From Sphaeroforma sirkka (Eukaryota > Opisthokonta > Ichthyosporea > Ichthyophonida): a DNA stretch of 43,456 nt. Each line of letters opens with the position of its first letter. Within the stretch, counting starts at the first letter, position 1. The DNA lies in NCBI GenBank assembly GCA_001586965.3, contig LUCW03001573.1, positions 72,501 through 115,956 of the forward strand. The letters are read 5' to 3'. The notes beneath the pieces are model-generated. The model was given only the letters and a program-made list of their open reading frames with translations, was not told the DNA's origin and did no database searches. Below are positions 1 through 17,989 of the stretch, in pieces. The translations under genes and the position numbers were made by a program.

Positions 1-31
<31 letters not shown>

Positions 32-47
32 ATCTATATATATACGG
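1..47. repeat. (TA)n microsatellite
   Basis: Near-pure TA dinucleotide run with a few C interruptions (TATC) at its right side. It is cut by the window's left edge, so its full length is unknown. Confidence 0.9.
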
Positions 48-439
48 TGTGTGTATGTGTTAGAAAGTATCCGTTTTGTGTACTTTCCTTTGTATATGTG
101 TGTGTGTGTTGTAGTGTTGGTATGTATATTTATCACTACGAATGTCAACGAAAAGAAAGTGAATGATCTTTGGTATTTCGAGAGACAGCACAGATTGCGT
201 AGCACCAAAGTGGCATATCTTTTGATAACTCCATGAATAATTCAAGACCCTAAATCCAATGAGACGGCGGGAATTGCGTTGTATATCCGCACTGGCGCAT
301 GTCCAGAGGGACTGCGTGTGATATCTGAAAGTGCCTGTTGTGTTCATATCCACTCCAATCTTGCTGAGCTAAAAATGGACAATACCTACGTTATATCATA
401 TGTATATATATTTACATCTATATTTATATTGATATTTAT

Positions 440-516
440 ATTGATATATGTGTGTATCTGTGTCTGTGTCTGTGTCTGTGTCTGCGTGTGTGTCTGTGTC
501 TGTGTGTGTACGTCAA
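440..516. repeat. (TGTGTC)n microsatellite
   Basis: Imperfect TGTGTC/TGTG run just upstream of lipase exon 1. It keeps several frames open on both strands, so the Cys-Val-rich open frames through here are repeat artefacts and not protein. Confidence 0.85.
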
Positions 517-569
517 CCCATATTCCATTCATATATACACATCTACGTTCTATCTCTACCAATGAACAG

Positions 570-7869
<7,300 letters not shown>

Positions 7870-8650
7870 AATGCGTGTGCACTGTCCAAATGTGCCATAT
7901 GGCGTTCAAGACCTTTGATACTTTGATGTGTAACCCCTTTAATTCGTCAGTCCTGATTTGTCGGCCTGAATTGTCAGTCCATTAAATGGCTTGTCTCCAG
8001 GTCTGGGATGGCGAGGCAAACTAGAGCCCAAGTTCACGCATAGTTTCAATTCAAGTGTCTGGCATTCCACTCGCCCGAGCCAAAGTCGCACAGTAGGTTA
8101 ACCATTGTGTATGCCACTGATGGCTCAGCCGATTCTACCTTCCAGCCTAATTGTTTTCTTCACTACCCTTCTATTTCTGTCATATCCATCTGCGCAACTG
8201 TATATGCCCAACTATTGGTGCCCTGACATCTGGGGCCAGGAATATCATTCCTATACTATCCCCTGTCGCGTGGGTGTGGGTCAGTTGCGTATTCGTAGTA
8301 GCATTGAGTCAGTGACTGTGTCTGTTCTTGTCTTGCAACCCCTGACTTCTCGTGTGTTAACCTCTCGTCCGCCTGCGCTTTTCGTTCCGCTCTATCAGTC
8401 ATTGGTCTGCTGGGTTTGTTCGCCTGTCGGAAGGTTCGTTCCTTCGCATTGTCACTGGAGGTTTATAGCTAGATTCGTTTCTCTCTGCTGCCGATATATC
8501 AATCGTATGCCTGTCCTGTCTGACACACTGTTCACTCACACTCGCCCGCGAAGTTCTGTACTGTCACTGGCCCCAATTTCTCATCTGCACCCGGTCACCT
8601 TACAGCCTCGTCTGCTTGAGTCTCAGCCTGCCTAATGCTTCGATAATCCT
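7870..8650 (+). other. 3' flank of the lipase gene; unrecognised open frame at 8105-8635
   Basis: A 176-codon open frame starts at 8105 with a hydrophobic N-terminal run (LIVFFTTLLFLSYPSA) that could pass for a signal peptide. The rest has no recognisable domain and is rich in Ser, Pro and Arg as expected of a chance frame. No splice or family evidence supports it. I treat it as probably non-coding. Confidence 0.25.
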
Positions 8651-8654
8651 CCTT

Positions 8655-8805
8655 GCCTGTTCCTGCTACATAGGCTTTCGGCTTTAGGCTTTAGACTTTA
8701 AGATGTATGGTTTTAGGGTTAAGGTTTAGAGTTTTAGGGTTCTCAGCTTTAGTCTTCTCACTATAATACAGTCAAATTATAAAACCCTGAACCCTAAACA
8801 CTCCT
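8655..8805. repeat. degenerate TTTAGGG-like block
   Basis: Repeated TTTAGGCTTTAGAC, TTTTAGGGTT and AAGGTTTAGAG motifs, followed by AACCCTGAACCCTAAACAC in the opposite sense. It resembles plant-type telomere repeats but is short and irregular. Small CCCTAAA pieces also occur at about 1565, 1800 and 6860. Confidence 0.55.
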
Positions 8806-10050
8806 AAATCTTACCGTCCACCCGCTTCCCGTCACGTACACGACTCGCTCCCCCCTCACTGTATACGCTCTCAGTCGTGATATCCACTGTCTAATTCTCC
8901 GAACTACTTGCCCCACGCATCAGACTCTAGCTGTCTGACGCTGCATCAATCAACGGTGGCCATAGATCATAGCGTTTAGTTTACTAGTAGCCTCCATCCT
9001 TCGTCTCCTCTGTTCCACCTTGCACCTACGCTGCGCTGCTTTTTCATCCCATAAAAAAAAACACTGCCAGCAAAGTTCGTGTGTTATGAGTCGCGGCTTC
9101 TGATCGGTCGTCTTCCTCTCAGTGATCCCAGTTGAACCTATTGTGCAACACTTCGCGTTGCTATGGTAACTTCTCCCTGTATCCGATTTCCCACCTCCCT
9201 GCTCTCCACATTTGCCCTATTGCCAGCTATTCGTATCCCTGTCAACTGCCAATCCCCCCTCACACGAGCAACCTGACCTCTCCTAGGCCCCGTTTCCTTT
9301 CTGTTTGGTCCCTGGTATTCTTAGTACGGTCACAAACACGCTATTCATACTTGGCAATGAACCCCCTTGCTCATATACATGTCTCTCAGCCTTCTTCCCC
9401 TCTCCCGCAATCAATCTGATGAGTCCCCGAACCCGACACAGACCCACTCTCAGGCGACACATCGACCCAACTGTATACCAGAGCACGCACCTATCCTTCC
9501 AGCCGCCAGTCCACACGTCCCTCTTCCCGCTGGCATGTCTTTCACGCATATGTTGCCAGAAGGGTGTTAGGGTATGGCACGTGGCAGAGCATTCTCTGCT
9601 ATCTCGCATTTTAATAGTATGAGTACGACGATCACCAGATAGAACCAACGCCGGGGGGGTACGCTGCCCTGTAGTTGCACGGTGGGCCGAGTCAGTCACG
9701 CTGGTTGCAGTCGCCGAAAGCCAGGGCAGTCTATGCATCTCTGCGAGGTCAAGAAACCGGTCAACGCCCTACCCAGGTGGCACACCCACCTATCTGCGTC
9801 GCAGGATACGCCCTTACCCGTCTAGCAGGCAAGCGCAAATTATGTCCCGCTTCTCGATGGCGTGCGTGCACTTTACGCTTTATGTTTCCAGAACGGCGCT
9901 GGGCTATAATACTCCGCGGCGCACTCGGTCATGACGTATTTGATGACGTGTTTCTTTAAACATCTGGGGAAATCGATTTACCCACAGGCCTTCTTGCGCT
10001 TGTACTTACCATGGTTGCATTGGGTTTAGATAATGAAGTCGTAGCTGCGT
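8806..10050. other. stretch without a supported gene
   Basis: Several open frames of 60-150 codons overlap here on both strands (for example minus 9283-9738 and plus 9675-9959). None has a recognisable domain or a consistent exon structure. A good minus-strand donor (ATG|GTAAGTAC) sits near 10,005-10,012 but I could not tie it to an exon. Confidence 0.4.
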
Positions 10051-10067
10051 TCACCACCGCAGTGCCG

Positions 10068-10218
10068 CAAGGCCCTTATTCAGACCCTGCAGCGCCGCAA
10101 CTACTACCGCGAGGCGCTGATGGTGGCTTTGGGACCAAGGCCCACATCAGCACTGCCAATGCATTGTGTGTGCGTGTGGTACAACCATCGGCCGGTGAGA
10201 CAGACAGCCTTCAACGGG
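10068..10218 (+). other. possible exon, unrecognised
   Basis: After an ACCGCAG acceptor, one frame reads RKALIQTLQRRNYYREALMV followed by ALGPR, which has the look of real helical protein. It continues about 50 codons to a stop. There is no family match I can name and no partner exon, and the opposite strand may belong to the PHD gene. This is only a candidate. Confidence 0.25.
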
Positions 10219-10343
10219 TGAGTTGCGTTCTGTTTTGCTCACAATATGTGCCAGTAGCGGTAACGGTGGCGGATCAACCTTTCCTCTAAGCCGTTTGCTT
10301 CCCACCCGCACCCACTTGCACTTGCACTTGCACTTGCGATTTG

Positions 10344-10758
10344 TCACCCACATCCGGGGGCTTGGCGGGATGGCACACACTCGCCACAGAACCATAGATC
10401 CTCCGACGCCAGCAACTGCGGCTGAGGCGGTGTGAGACAGAAGGCGTGTGTGTCTTGATCGCAGGCGTCGCACAACAGCATCTGGCCCTCATCTCCGCCC
10501 GTGCCACACACAGTGCACACCTTGCAGTCGTTGCAGTACCACAGTGCGCCGTCGCGGTGCAGAGCGCGGGCGAGCGACTCGGTGAACCCGTGGCAGCAGA
10601 TGTTGTGCGAGGGCCTTGGGCACTCAGCCGTAGCACACCGCAACAGCCGCTTAGGTACGAACGGATCCACCTCGCAACTACACACCACCGGGCCGGTTAC
10701 CACGGATTCTTGCTCTATGACGGGTTGCGTATCCCACATGTCCGGTTTTGTTCCCTCA
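10344..10758 (-). CDS. double PHD finger protein, DPF/KAT6-like, one exon
   Basis: Minus-strand exon encoding two adjoining PHD zinc fingers. PHD fingers read histone tails. The tandem form of DPF1-3, PHF10 and KAT6A/B binds acylated or unmodified H3 in the nucleus. The first finger runs from VCSCEVDPF through LRCATAECPRPSHNICCHGF to LWYCNDC. The second follows at once: CKVCTVCGTGGDEGQMLLC, then DACDQDTHAFCLTPP and LWFCGEC. The shared WYCNDCKVCTVCG joint is the hallmark of the double PHD arrangement. The exon probably opens after CTGACAG (10,759-10,765 on the minus strand). The 3' boundary is unclear, near 10,345. No other exon could be assigned, so it may be part of a larger gene or a truncated one beside the 11,096 transposon junction. 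Confidence 0.75.
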
Positions 10759-11102
10759 CTGTCAGATATGGGTTCGGTGTTAACCTTATTGTGAGTCTCA
10801 TATGGAACTCGTCGAGGTGTGTACGTCTCCCATTCTCATCTGCAAACGTACTGCGGCAACCTGGCTCGGAACACAACAGGCCTGGGGCCTGGGGCGATGC
10901 AGCTCTCGACCCATCTACTGTCGTCGGTACCGGTTTCGTATGTCGCGCATTTGTGAATACCTTCCATGGATTACCTACGCCCGGCTGTCCAAATCCGATT
11001 ACTTTCGGTGCACCAGGGGTGTGTGCGGGCGTTGTCTTGTGAATAATTGTACTGTGCGCGACTGTTGGGGAGAGGTTTTGCCCTGAGTGCGTGTTTAATT
11101 TA

Positions 11103-12532
11103 ATGCATCAAGCATATGAGCATACTTATAAAATGGCTATTCGTGCAGGGCTTGATCACCCGGCGCTGAAAGAAATCATACGTGAAGTATACCGACGCTG
11201 TACTGATTGTGAAAAGAACCAGATCAAGCGCTACGGTTGGGCACCCCTAAAAAGTGTGACAGAAGACCAACCGATGCGCCGAGCCATAGTAGATTTGGTT
11301 AAACTCCCGCGATTCAAGTATACTGGCGATGTATATATCTCTCATTTCTTATGTGTGGCTTTGGGCTATAACTTGCTTTATGCAATACCGAACAAACGCT
11401 CTGCTGTCACGTCTTTAATGACTTCGGTTTCCCCCGAGTACTATGTTCTGATAACGGTAGTGAGTTTTGTACCGACGTAATGGAGGCACGTATCAGACAT
11501 GACCCATAGGCGTGGTGTTCCTTACAAACCTCAAACGCAGGGTGCAAATGAGACACGTCATAGAGAACTTAAGAAACTCTTGCGTACCGCACTAGACGAC
11601 GTTGAGGATATGTGGCCTTATCATTTGAAATGGGTTCAGACTCAAATGAATAACTGCATGAATCCTCAAACTGGAACACATCCGTTTCACTATTTCTTTG
11701 GCCGCTATAATGAATTACAAGCAACGTTTGATAAAACTGCGCCCGAGAAACACGTTACCCCGTGGCTACAAAAGATTGAGCATATGCAGAACGTTGTTTA
11801 CCCCTGTTTACTCGAGCACAAGAATCGTGTCCTACTTAAAGCGTATGACCGATGGAATAACACTAAGAACATTGTTCAGTTCAAAGTCGGCGATTACGTT
11901 AACATTATAAATCGAAACGCCAACGTTACCGAACTCTCTTCTAAGACGATAGGACCTTTTGTTATTTCCTACCATGATGAGAAGAGTGATACTTACGAAG
12001 TGAATAACATTGATGGTACTAGCGCAACCAATCTAGGCACTCACCGTATCCCTACCTCCGAACTCTCATTCGCTCGCTCATTTGATTCTGATGTACCAGT
12101 TATGGAGTCACAAGTCAAAGATATAATTGACAAAACATCCGAAGACGGTTACACTTACTACAAGACCCGTTTCATGGATGGGACAGTAGCTTGGCTAACC
12201 TCCGATGCATTTCGTGAATCTCGCGACTTTCTTCGTATCTTTAATAAGAAATGGAATAAGCGTTTACATAAGAACACACGAGATAAACGAAAAGGGTTTC
12301 CTCAGGTGACTACAAACCCTGACGGATCTGAAATTCCCTATTTGCCACCTACTTCCTACGTGACTAAACTTTCTGATCTGCTTACCAACAGTGCAGAAAA
12401 TTGTTCAAACTTACTTACTAATGAAGAACAGCCTTTGGCTATTACCTTACCAAATAATAAACGTAAGGCGCCTACATCGGAAATGGTTACTGGACCAAAT
12501 ACTAAACGACATAGAGTACAACATGAGTCTTG
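11103..12532 (+). pseudogene. copy A integrase with chromodomain-like tail
   Basis: Retroviral-type integrase fossil. Visible parts are an H/C zinc-binding region (HQAYEHTYKM with CTDCEKNQIKRYGW), the core's GVPYKPQTQGANE segment and a beta-rich C-terminal region (FKVGDYVNI). A tail around 12,100-12,260 reads VKDIIDKTSEDGYTYYKTRF, which recalls a chromodomain and is followed by a basic stretch (KRLHKNTRDKRKG). Chromodomains on gypsy integrases are known to steer insertion to marked chromatin. Here the fold assignment is inference. Confidence 0.85.
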
Positions 12533-12650
12533 AACTCGTACATATAGGCACATACTTACTCGATAAGTCATGACCGAAACCGTTTTTACTTTGGTTTTCG
12601 CTTTACCAACTAGATCGTATCTTAACGTATGTTCGTAGTTCTAAAAGCTA

Positions 12651-12660
12651 CTGGGGGCTA
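12651..12660 (+). other. polypurine tract of copy A
   Basis: CTGGGGGCTA immediately precedes the LTR start TGTAGAAATA. The mirror image (TAGCCCCCCAG) adjoins the B LTR at 27,922. It is the expected plus-strand primer site. Confidence 0.8.
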
Positions 12661-13255
12661 TGTAGAAATACGGCCTCCGGTCAGTCTAAAATATCAAGAT
12701 CAATTGAGATAATACATTGGTTTTTATTTGTATTTTATATAATTTAGTACAAGCTCTTTTTCCAATATTTCCAAAGTGTTTAAAATTCACTTTGATGGCT
12801 CCAATAGCCTGAGTATTTGGTATGACTCATCTACTTGTACCTATTTGAGACATTAGTAGATGTAGGATATTATAAACTAAATTTTATAATCTCCGAACTA
12901 CTACTTATAGATTTTGGTCCTCCCGCCAATCTCCAAAATCCAATAAGTCTTTTTCTTTTTTTAACTTTTCTTCAGATGGAACTCTATTTATATCAGCTAA
13001 TGTATTAACGTGACTTACGTTATTATGTCTATTTACAAATTAGGCAAGTGGTCATGAACACCTAGTACTTCTAGTGAAAATTATTCAATAAAGAACAGCT
13101 AGAGGTACGCCCTGTGTGATCGAGGATATTTAGGCTCTTAACAAGAGGCAGTCCCGATCATTCTTACACAAGCTACAACTGCTAAATCCTAACTGACTAA
13201 ATTGTATTTTAGTTTATTATAGTTTGAAACCTAGTAATTTCCATCGAAGTTTACA
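12661..13255 (+). repeat. gypsy family 1 LTR (3' LTR of copy A)
   Basis: A 595-bp LTR with TGTAGAAATA at one end and GAAGTTTACA at the other (TGTA...TACA inverted termini). It is almost identical to 27,324-27,921, and related at roughly nine positions in ten by eye to 17,392-17,989. Confidence 0.93.
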
Positions 13256-14345
13256 CCAAAAGTTAGTTCGAAAACTGTATACGGACTTGATTCTTCGTCG
13301 TTCCGAATTCGTGAAGTTCTTTGCAGGCTTATTTCCATCTAAGCCTCTCTCGTATTCTAACCAAAGACGCCACAATGTCCTTGGGGCTTTGACTACTTCA
13401 GCATATCCACCTGCTGGGCCTTCATTCCCTCCTCCAGCAGCATTATTGGTGCTACTCTGTACATTCGCATCAGCTTGCTGATTTGCTGCATTGTTTTGGT
13501 TATCATTGCTAGTTTCGCCTCTGGGCAATCGCATGTGGTGGAATCCGCTCATCATGTCACGACGTAATCTATTAATAGAACCTTGCTAGGCCTTGTTCAC
13601 AGTCGCTTTAATGGGTCGGGCCAAAATATCTGATTTTCAAAATGGAAAAGGTACTTGTAAATAGAACCGTTAAAAACCATTTAATACACGTGCTTTCAGT
13701 AGTACGTTTATAATTTACGTACTGCTTAAGAGCACGTTTATTAACATAAGAGTCTAATGTGGAGGCCCGGTTATTACACTATCAATGCAAACGTACGCTT
13801 GTGCTGTGCCGGAATATCTAATACTTCATTCGCGTTTCGTGAAACATCAGTATTTAACTTATCATCGCGACCAGTATTCCTATTCATTGTAAACATCCAG
13901 CCTAACGTGAGCCCCCCTGGCACAAAAGTTCTATTTCTAATTTGCTCTACCAAATATGCAACAAGCCCGCTAAGTGCACACATGTAAGGATCCATTGATC
14001 CTAGAACAATTTGACGATATACTTGATCACGACTGCGTACATTTTTACTGCGACAAACCTGTATAAATATATTGTCGGGATGCATGTCGAGAGCCTTAAG
14101 ATCTTCGTATTTGAGGTTTGTTGTATCATCTACTCTACACCCCAACTGAAATGTCCAAGCCCATAACGCATGCAGAAAGTCATGTTGATAGGCAGGATTT
14201 TCTAGATTTATACGTATTATAGAACGGAACTCGTCATACTCTAATGGTCTCTTAGCCTGTGATTCTTTACCCTCACCTCGCACTTCGGCTCTCTCAATCA
14301 CTTTAAGAGTGCATTCAATTCAGGGGACTTGGTTGGAATTTCTTT
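13256..14345 (-). mobile_element. Crypton-type tyrosine-recombinase transposon remnant
   Basis: Minus-strand remnant of a Crypton, a DNA transposon that uses a tyrosine recombinase. At 13,774-14,301 the protein reads FQLGCRVDDTTNLKYEDLKA, matching the first catalytic Arg motif of tyrosine recombinases, then CRSKNVRSRD and DPYMCALSGLVAYL, as in Cryptons. A second frame (about 13,260-13,555) reads MMSGFHHMRLPRGE, like the segment near the catalytic Tyr. It then passes a Gln/Asn-rich linker into LWRLWLEYERGLDGNKPAKN and a basic R-R-R-I-K-S-V-Y-S-F-R stretch, resembling the GCR1_C DNA-binding domain found after the recombinase in Cryptons. The two parts lie in different frames, so the gene is dead or has an intron. 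The end of the GCR1_C-like domain is cut by the LTR of copy A. Confidence 0.72.
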
Positions 14346-15040
14346 TAGGTCCACTGTATCCCATTCCATATGATTTCTGGGCACAAAGTATGAGATTGAT
14401 TTTTTTTATATACTACAGTCCAGATTCTCTACACATTGTGGGACGATCATCGGGTCCAGGGGTTTCTCTACCTATGCAAGCACCCTGAAGTATCTGTAAA
14501 GATCAGCCAGCATGATCTGCACATGCAGTTCAAAATCAATATCTTGTAATTGTGCATAACTACTCCAGTCTATATCAGGCCTCCAATAAATCAGAAAGTC
14601 TCTCATATTCCTTTCGTACTGCTTAGCTACTTTAGCCTGAACTATGTCTTAGCTGTTTATCTCAATAGTTGCAAAGCATGTTTGTTTGTGTGTTGTTCTT
14701 ATTTATTACACTGCAAAAAACGTATGACCGTGCTTGTTTTACTCAAATAACATCCGAAGATGCTAGGCCTTTCATCCAATCGAATGACAATCAAATGACG
14801 AATTTAGATAAAAATTGAAGACTGGTCATATAAAGTCATAAATATAGCCTTTTTTCTGCGACGATGTGTGCGACTAGAACGGTGGGAGAAACAGAAAAAT
14901 ACCATAGTATCATGATTGAAAATCAATGGTGTTTGGCCTGGTGTGAGTGTACAAATCTCTGGTGACCAATCAAGTAGACGGGATGGTCATAATGAGTATG
15001 CTACACCATGGAAGAGTACTACCTCGGTCGTACGACCAAA
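14346..15040. other. unassigned spacer
   Basis: AT-rich stretch between the Crypton remnant and the F gypsy scrap. Short open frames only, no repeats or domains recognised. It may hold further decayed element sequence. Confidence 0.4.
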
Positions 15041-15830
15041 ACAATGTCAAGGTGTGTTCACAGACCACGCAGTCTGATCCTTGTGTTGTATGGAGTCTCG
15101 ACACTTCCACACAATGTTACCAACCTCGAGCGGCACAAGCTTGGTTGCAGTAGCTGTGGCATTTGCAATACATTTTGCCTGAACCTTCAGCAAATTCTTG
15201 CGGGCCAAATCCAAGATTTTCCATGAAGTCCCATCTTGACCCCGCATCACTAGTTCAATTGGCGAACAATCCAATCCCGCATAAACTGTTCGGTTGTATG
15301 CGAGTAACATAATGCTTGCATCCAAAGTCTATCACCAATTGCGAAGGGAAGGTTTCGACCGCGTCAAGTGCCTCAGCCACCTTGCAAACGTGCAACGGTG
15401 ATTCTGCAATCCCACATTCAGACTCGTCGTGGCTCGGTGGCATGAAGTGTTCTCTAGCAACATTCTGGGTTCTGTTCGTAGTTCGTAACTGGACCTCACC
15501 TCGATTACAAGTAGTTCCTCGGCTTCATGAAACGCAAGCGCCCGCTCGTACAACATACCGATATCTAGCGCATCGGCACATATAATCTCCTAAGTCCCCT
15601 TAGTCCGTACATCAGCAGCACTAGAACAAGGACCCTTACGACAAGGGGGCAGAACGACAATCGGAGCAAAGAAGGTCTTAACGCTGTTGCATACGTTTGG
15701 TCCATAGACCTTGGTTGACACGGGGTTGCCTTTGTTCTTGATGGTATCTGGTAAACTAGTACCTTCCGTCGGAACCCTCCGGTATCGCTGTTGTAAAAAT
15801 AGCGGGTTCCTAATAGTAGTTGCACAGTTA
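15040..15830 (-). mobile_element. gypsy integrase scrap (element F)
   Basis: Old, heavily broken minus-strand remnant of a Ty3/gypsy-like integrase. Readable pieces include ETFPSQLVIDFG and LLAYNRTVYAGLDCSPIELV, the typical end of an integrase core (LLAYNxTxHxxTxxSPxELV), and a following RKNLLKVQAKC helix. No LTR could be matched to it. Several interruptions indicate long neutral decay. Confidence 0.65.
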
Positions 15831-15834
15831 ACTA

Positions 15835-16790
15835 AGCATTGAGGCCGTTATATGATCGAAACCCGTGTCGTTTCTTTTCGCTTGTACAATTCATGTGAGC
15901 TTTTGGAGTCTATGTGTTCATACCACATATAAGCCAACATTGGAATTTTCAAGCTGAAGGGAAGGGGGGGAGGGTGGTGGGGGGGGGCTATGTAAAAATA
16001 ACGGGCTCCAATTGTAGTTGCACAGTTAACGTATATTATAAACGTATAACGTGTTAACGTTTATAATATGTTTAACGAATTGGACATGAACAAGAACTGC
16101 GATAATCAAGATTCTGAACATGTGACAGTACTCAGTATAGTATGGGACTCTACTGTGGAGTATTAGGTGGTTTTCCAAATATAGATTGGTTTTTCCACTG
16201 AAATGAGATATGTACAGAATATAGGAACGACACCAATCTGATACCTGAAAATGACACTTTGGGAATCTCTGATTAATGGGAGTACCATGAGAGAGGGTCT
16301 CAGGCATGAAATGGTTGATGGTACAAACCTATAGTATAATTCGATATTAATCTCAGAGCAAGATAATCCACTGAGAAAAGGACAGGATCAGAGTTGTTAG
16401 AATCCAGGACAACATGGTTTTGATTCCTCCTAGCCAGCCAACTAGATGTGCCCGTCTATGCCTTAAATGGGATGGGGAGCTAGGCACCAAGTGATGTGGT
16501 TTAGGTGCAAATACATACTACACCATCTTGGTGTTTTTGATTTTATTTTTTATTTTCTTAAGTTGGACTTAGAGGTATTTTATTGGTTAGTTTGATTAGG
16601 TAATTGTTTCGAGGCGTGAAATGTTAACTAAGCGTCCAATGAAATGATATTTAATCTTAGTAACTAAATTAAAATAAATCTAGACCGAAGTAGTGAGTGA
16701 TTCGAGCGGAGCATATAGACAATAGTCTCAGTCTAAAATCTCCTAATCTTTGCTCATTACCAAGGGCTGAAGCTAAACTTATTTAACATT
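15835..16790 (+). mobile_element. 3' end and LTR of an older family-1 relative (element G)
   Basis: The stretch before 15,992 resembles the segment before copy A's LTR (ATGATCGAAACC against ATGACCGAAACC). It ends in a G-rich polypurine tract followed by CTA|TGTAAAAATAACGG, close to CTA|TGTAGAAATACGG of family 1. The LTR seems to end near 16,788 (TTTAACA), but that end is a guess. A second TGTAAAAATA-like start at about 15,794 suggests an older internal duplication. Broken and old. Confidence 0.5.
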
Positions 16791-17391
16791 TTGAATTTTA
16801 ACGGTTTAACGTATTGTCTTATTAACGTAAACGTCTTGGTATCGTATAGTCAGCCTAGAGGAGACCGACTTTTACACTGTCGACCTTCCAGAACAACCGG
16901 TTCCTCAAACGAAAAGCGGTTATAATGCACGGCTGGGCCTCGATCACCACGCTCAACCATTTCCTGCTTGAACGAAGTTCGGACCCTGTACTTGACAGTA
17001 TACATGGTTCCGTTCCGGATAACCAGCGGAAGAAAAAGACACCCCATGTCTAGAATGTAGCCCCCTTGGTGAACACATGCTTTCGATGTGCGGCCACTGG
17101 TCTTCGAGTGCATACCGACAGGCCTCTGATGGTGACACAAACAGCGGCGCCCACGTCAACGTAGAGAAACGACTTAGATTAGTACCACGACTTGGGTGCA
17201 GAACATCTAAACCTAATAATTTCGAACGTGTCTTAGTAGAATGCATGACTCGAGTCACCAGCGGAGGTAAAGAGAGCTGGGTGGTGACCATCTATAATAT
17301 GTCGTATATGTCCCAATGGAACAACCAAATGGACCCCTTCTGAGACCTTCCTCAACAAGGTCAAAGAATCAGATATTCTACTCTCTACTAG
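16791..17391. other. unassigned segment with unrecognised minus-strand open frames
   Basis: Minus-strand frames at 16,850-17,140 and 16,953-17,291 read protein-like pieces (NGTMYTVKYRVRTSFKQEMV), with a plus-strand frame opposite. No family is recognised. Its place between two element remnants suggests decayed retroelement sequence, but nothing shows that directly. Confidence 0.3.
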
Positions 17392-17989
17392 TGTAGAAAT
17401 ACGGCCTCCGATCAGTCTAAAATATCAAGATCAAATGAGATAACATATTGGTTTTATATCTATTTAAAATATTTTAATTTTATTTTATTTTAAATATTTC
17501 CATAGTGTTCTAAATTCACTTTGATGGCACCAATAGCCTGAGTATTTGGTATGACTCATTTACTTGGACCTATTTGAGACGATAGTAGATGTAGGATATT
17601 ATAAACTAGATTTTATAATCTCTAAAATACTACTTACAGGTTTTGGTCTTCCCGCCAATCTCCAAAATCCAATAAGTCTTTTTCTTTTTTTAACTTTTCT
17701 TCATATGTAACTTTATTTATATTAGCCAATGTATTAACTTGACTTCCGTTCTTATATCTATCTACAAATTATGCATGTGGTCATGAACACTCAGTACTTC
17801 TAGTGAAAATTATTTAATAAAGAACAGCTAGAGGTACGTCCTGTGTGATCGAGGATATTCAGGCTCTTACCAAGAGGCAGTCCCGATCATTCTTACACAA
17901 GCTACCACTGCTAAATCCTAACTGACTTAAATTGCATCTTAGTTTATATAACATAGTTTAAAACATAAAAATATCCATCGAAGTTTACA
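17392..17989 (+). repeat. 5' LTR of element D
   Basis: 598-bp LTR beginning TGTAGAAATACGGCC and ending GAAGTTTACA. It shares length and both ends with the family 1 LTRs but carries many substitutions relative to copy A. It is followed by a T-rich leader and no evident tRNA-complementary site. Confidence 0.9.

Larger units (their letters stand above)
11096..13255 (+). mobile_element. gypsy family 1, copy A: 3' part with LTR
   Basis: LTR retrotransposon fossil of the Ty3/gypsy class. Present parts are integrase from its zinc-binding region onward, a C-terminal chromodomain-like tail, the polypurine tract and the 3' LTR. The 5' LTR, gag and most of pol are absent, so it is broken, with one or two further interruptions. 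It is nearly identical to the corresponding part of element B on the other strand (27,324-29,497), so either the copies separated very recently or one was copied from the other. Its LTR adjoins the Crypton remnant. Confidence 0.92.

Noticed and set aside
9283-9738. 151-codon minus-strand frame
   Set aside because: No domain, no splice support, and it overlaps equally long plus-strand frames. Probably chance.
10446-11042. 198-codon plus-strand frame
   Set aside because: It overlaps the double PHD exon in antisense. The conserved zinc-ligand pattern is on the minus strand.
13217-13555. A single protein spanning the LTR of copy A and the GCR1_C-like domain
   Set aside because: The last residues are translated LTR sequence. 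The domain ends at the LTR border.
15794-15991. A complete second LTR next to that at 15,992
   Set aside because: Only the first 40 or so bases resemble an LTR start. The rest matches the pre-LTR region of family 1.
16850-17291. Host gene on the minus strand
   Set aside because: Two overlapping frames with no recognised domain, enclosed by element remnants. Left unassigned.
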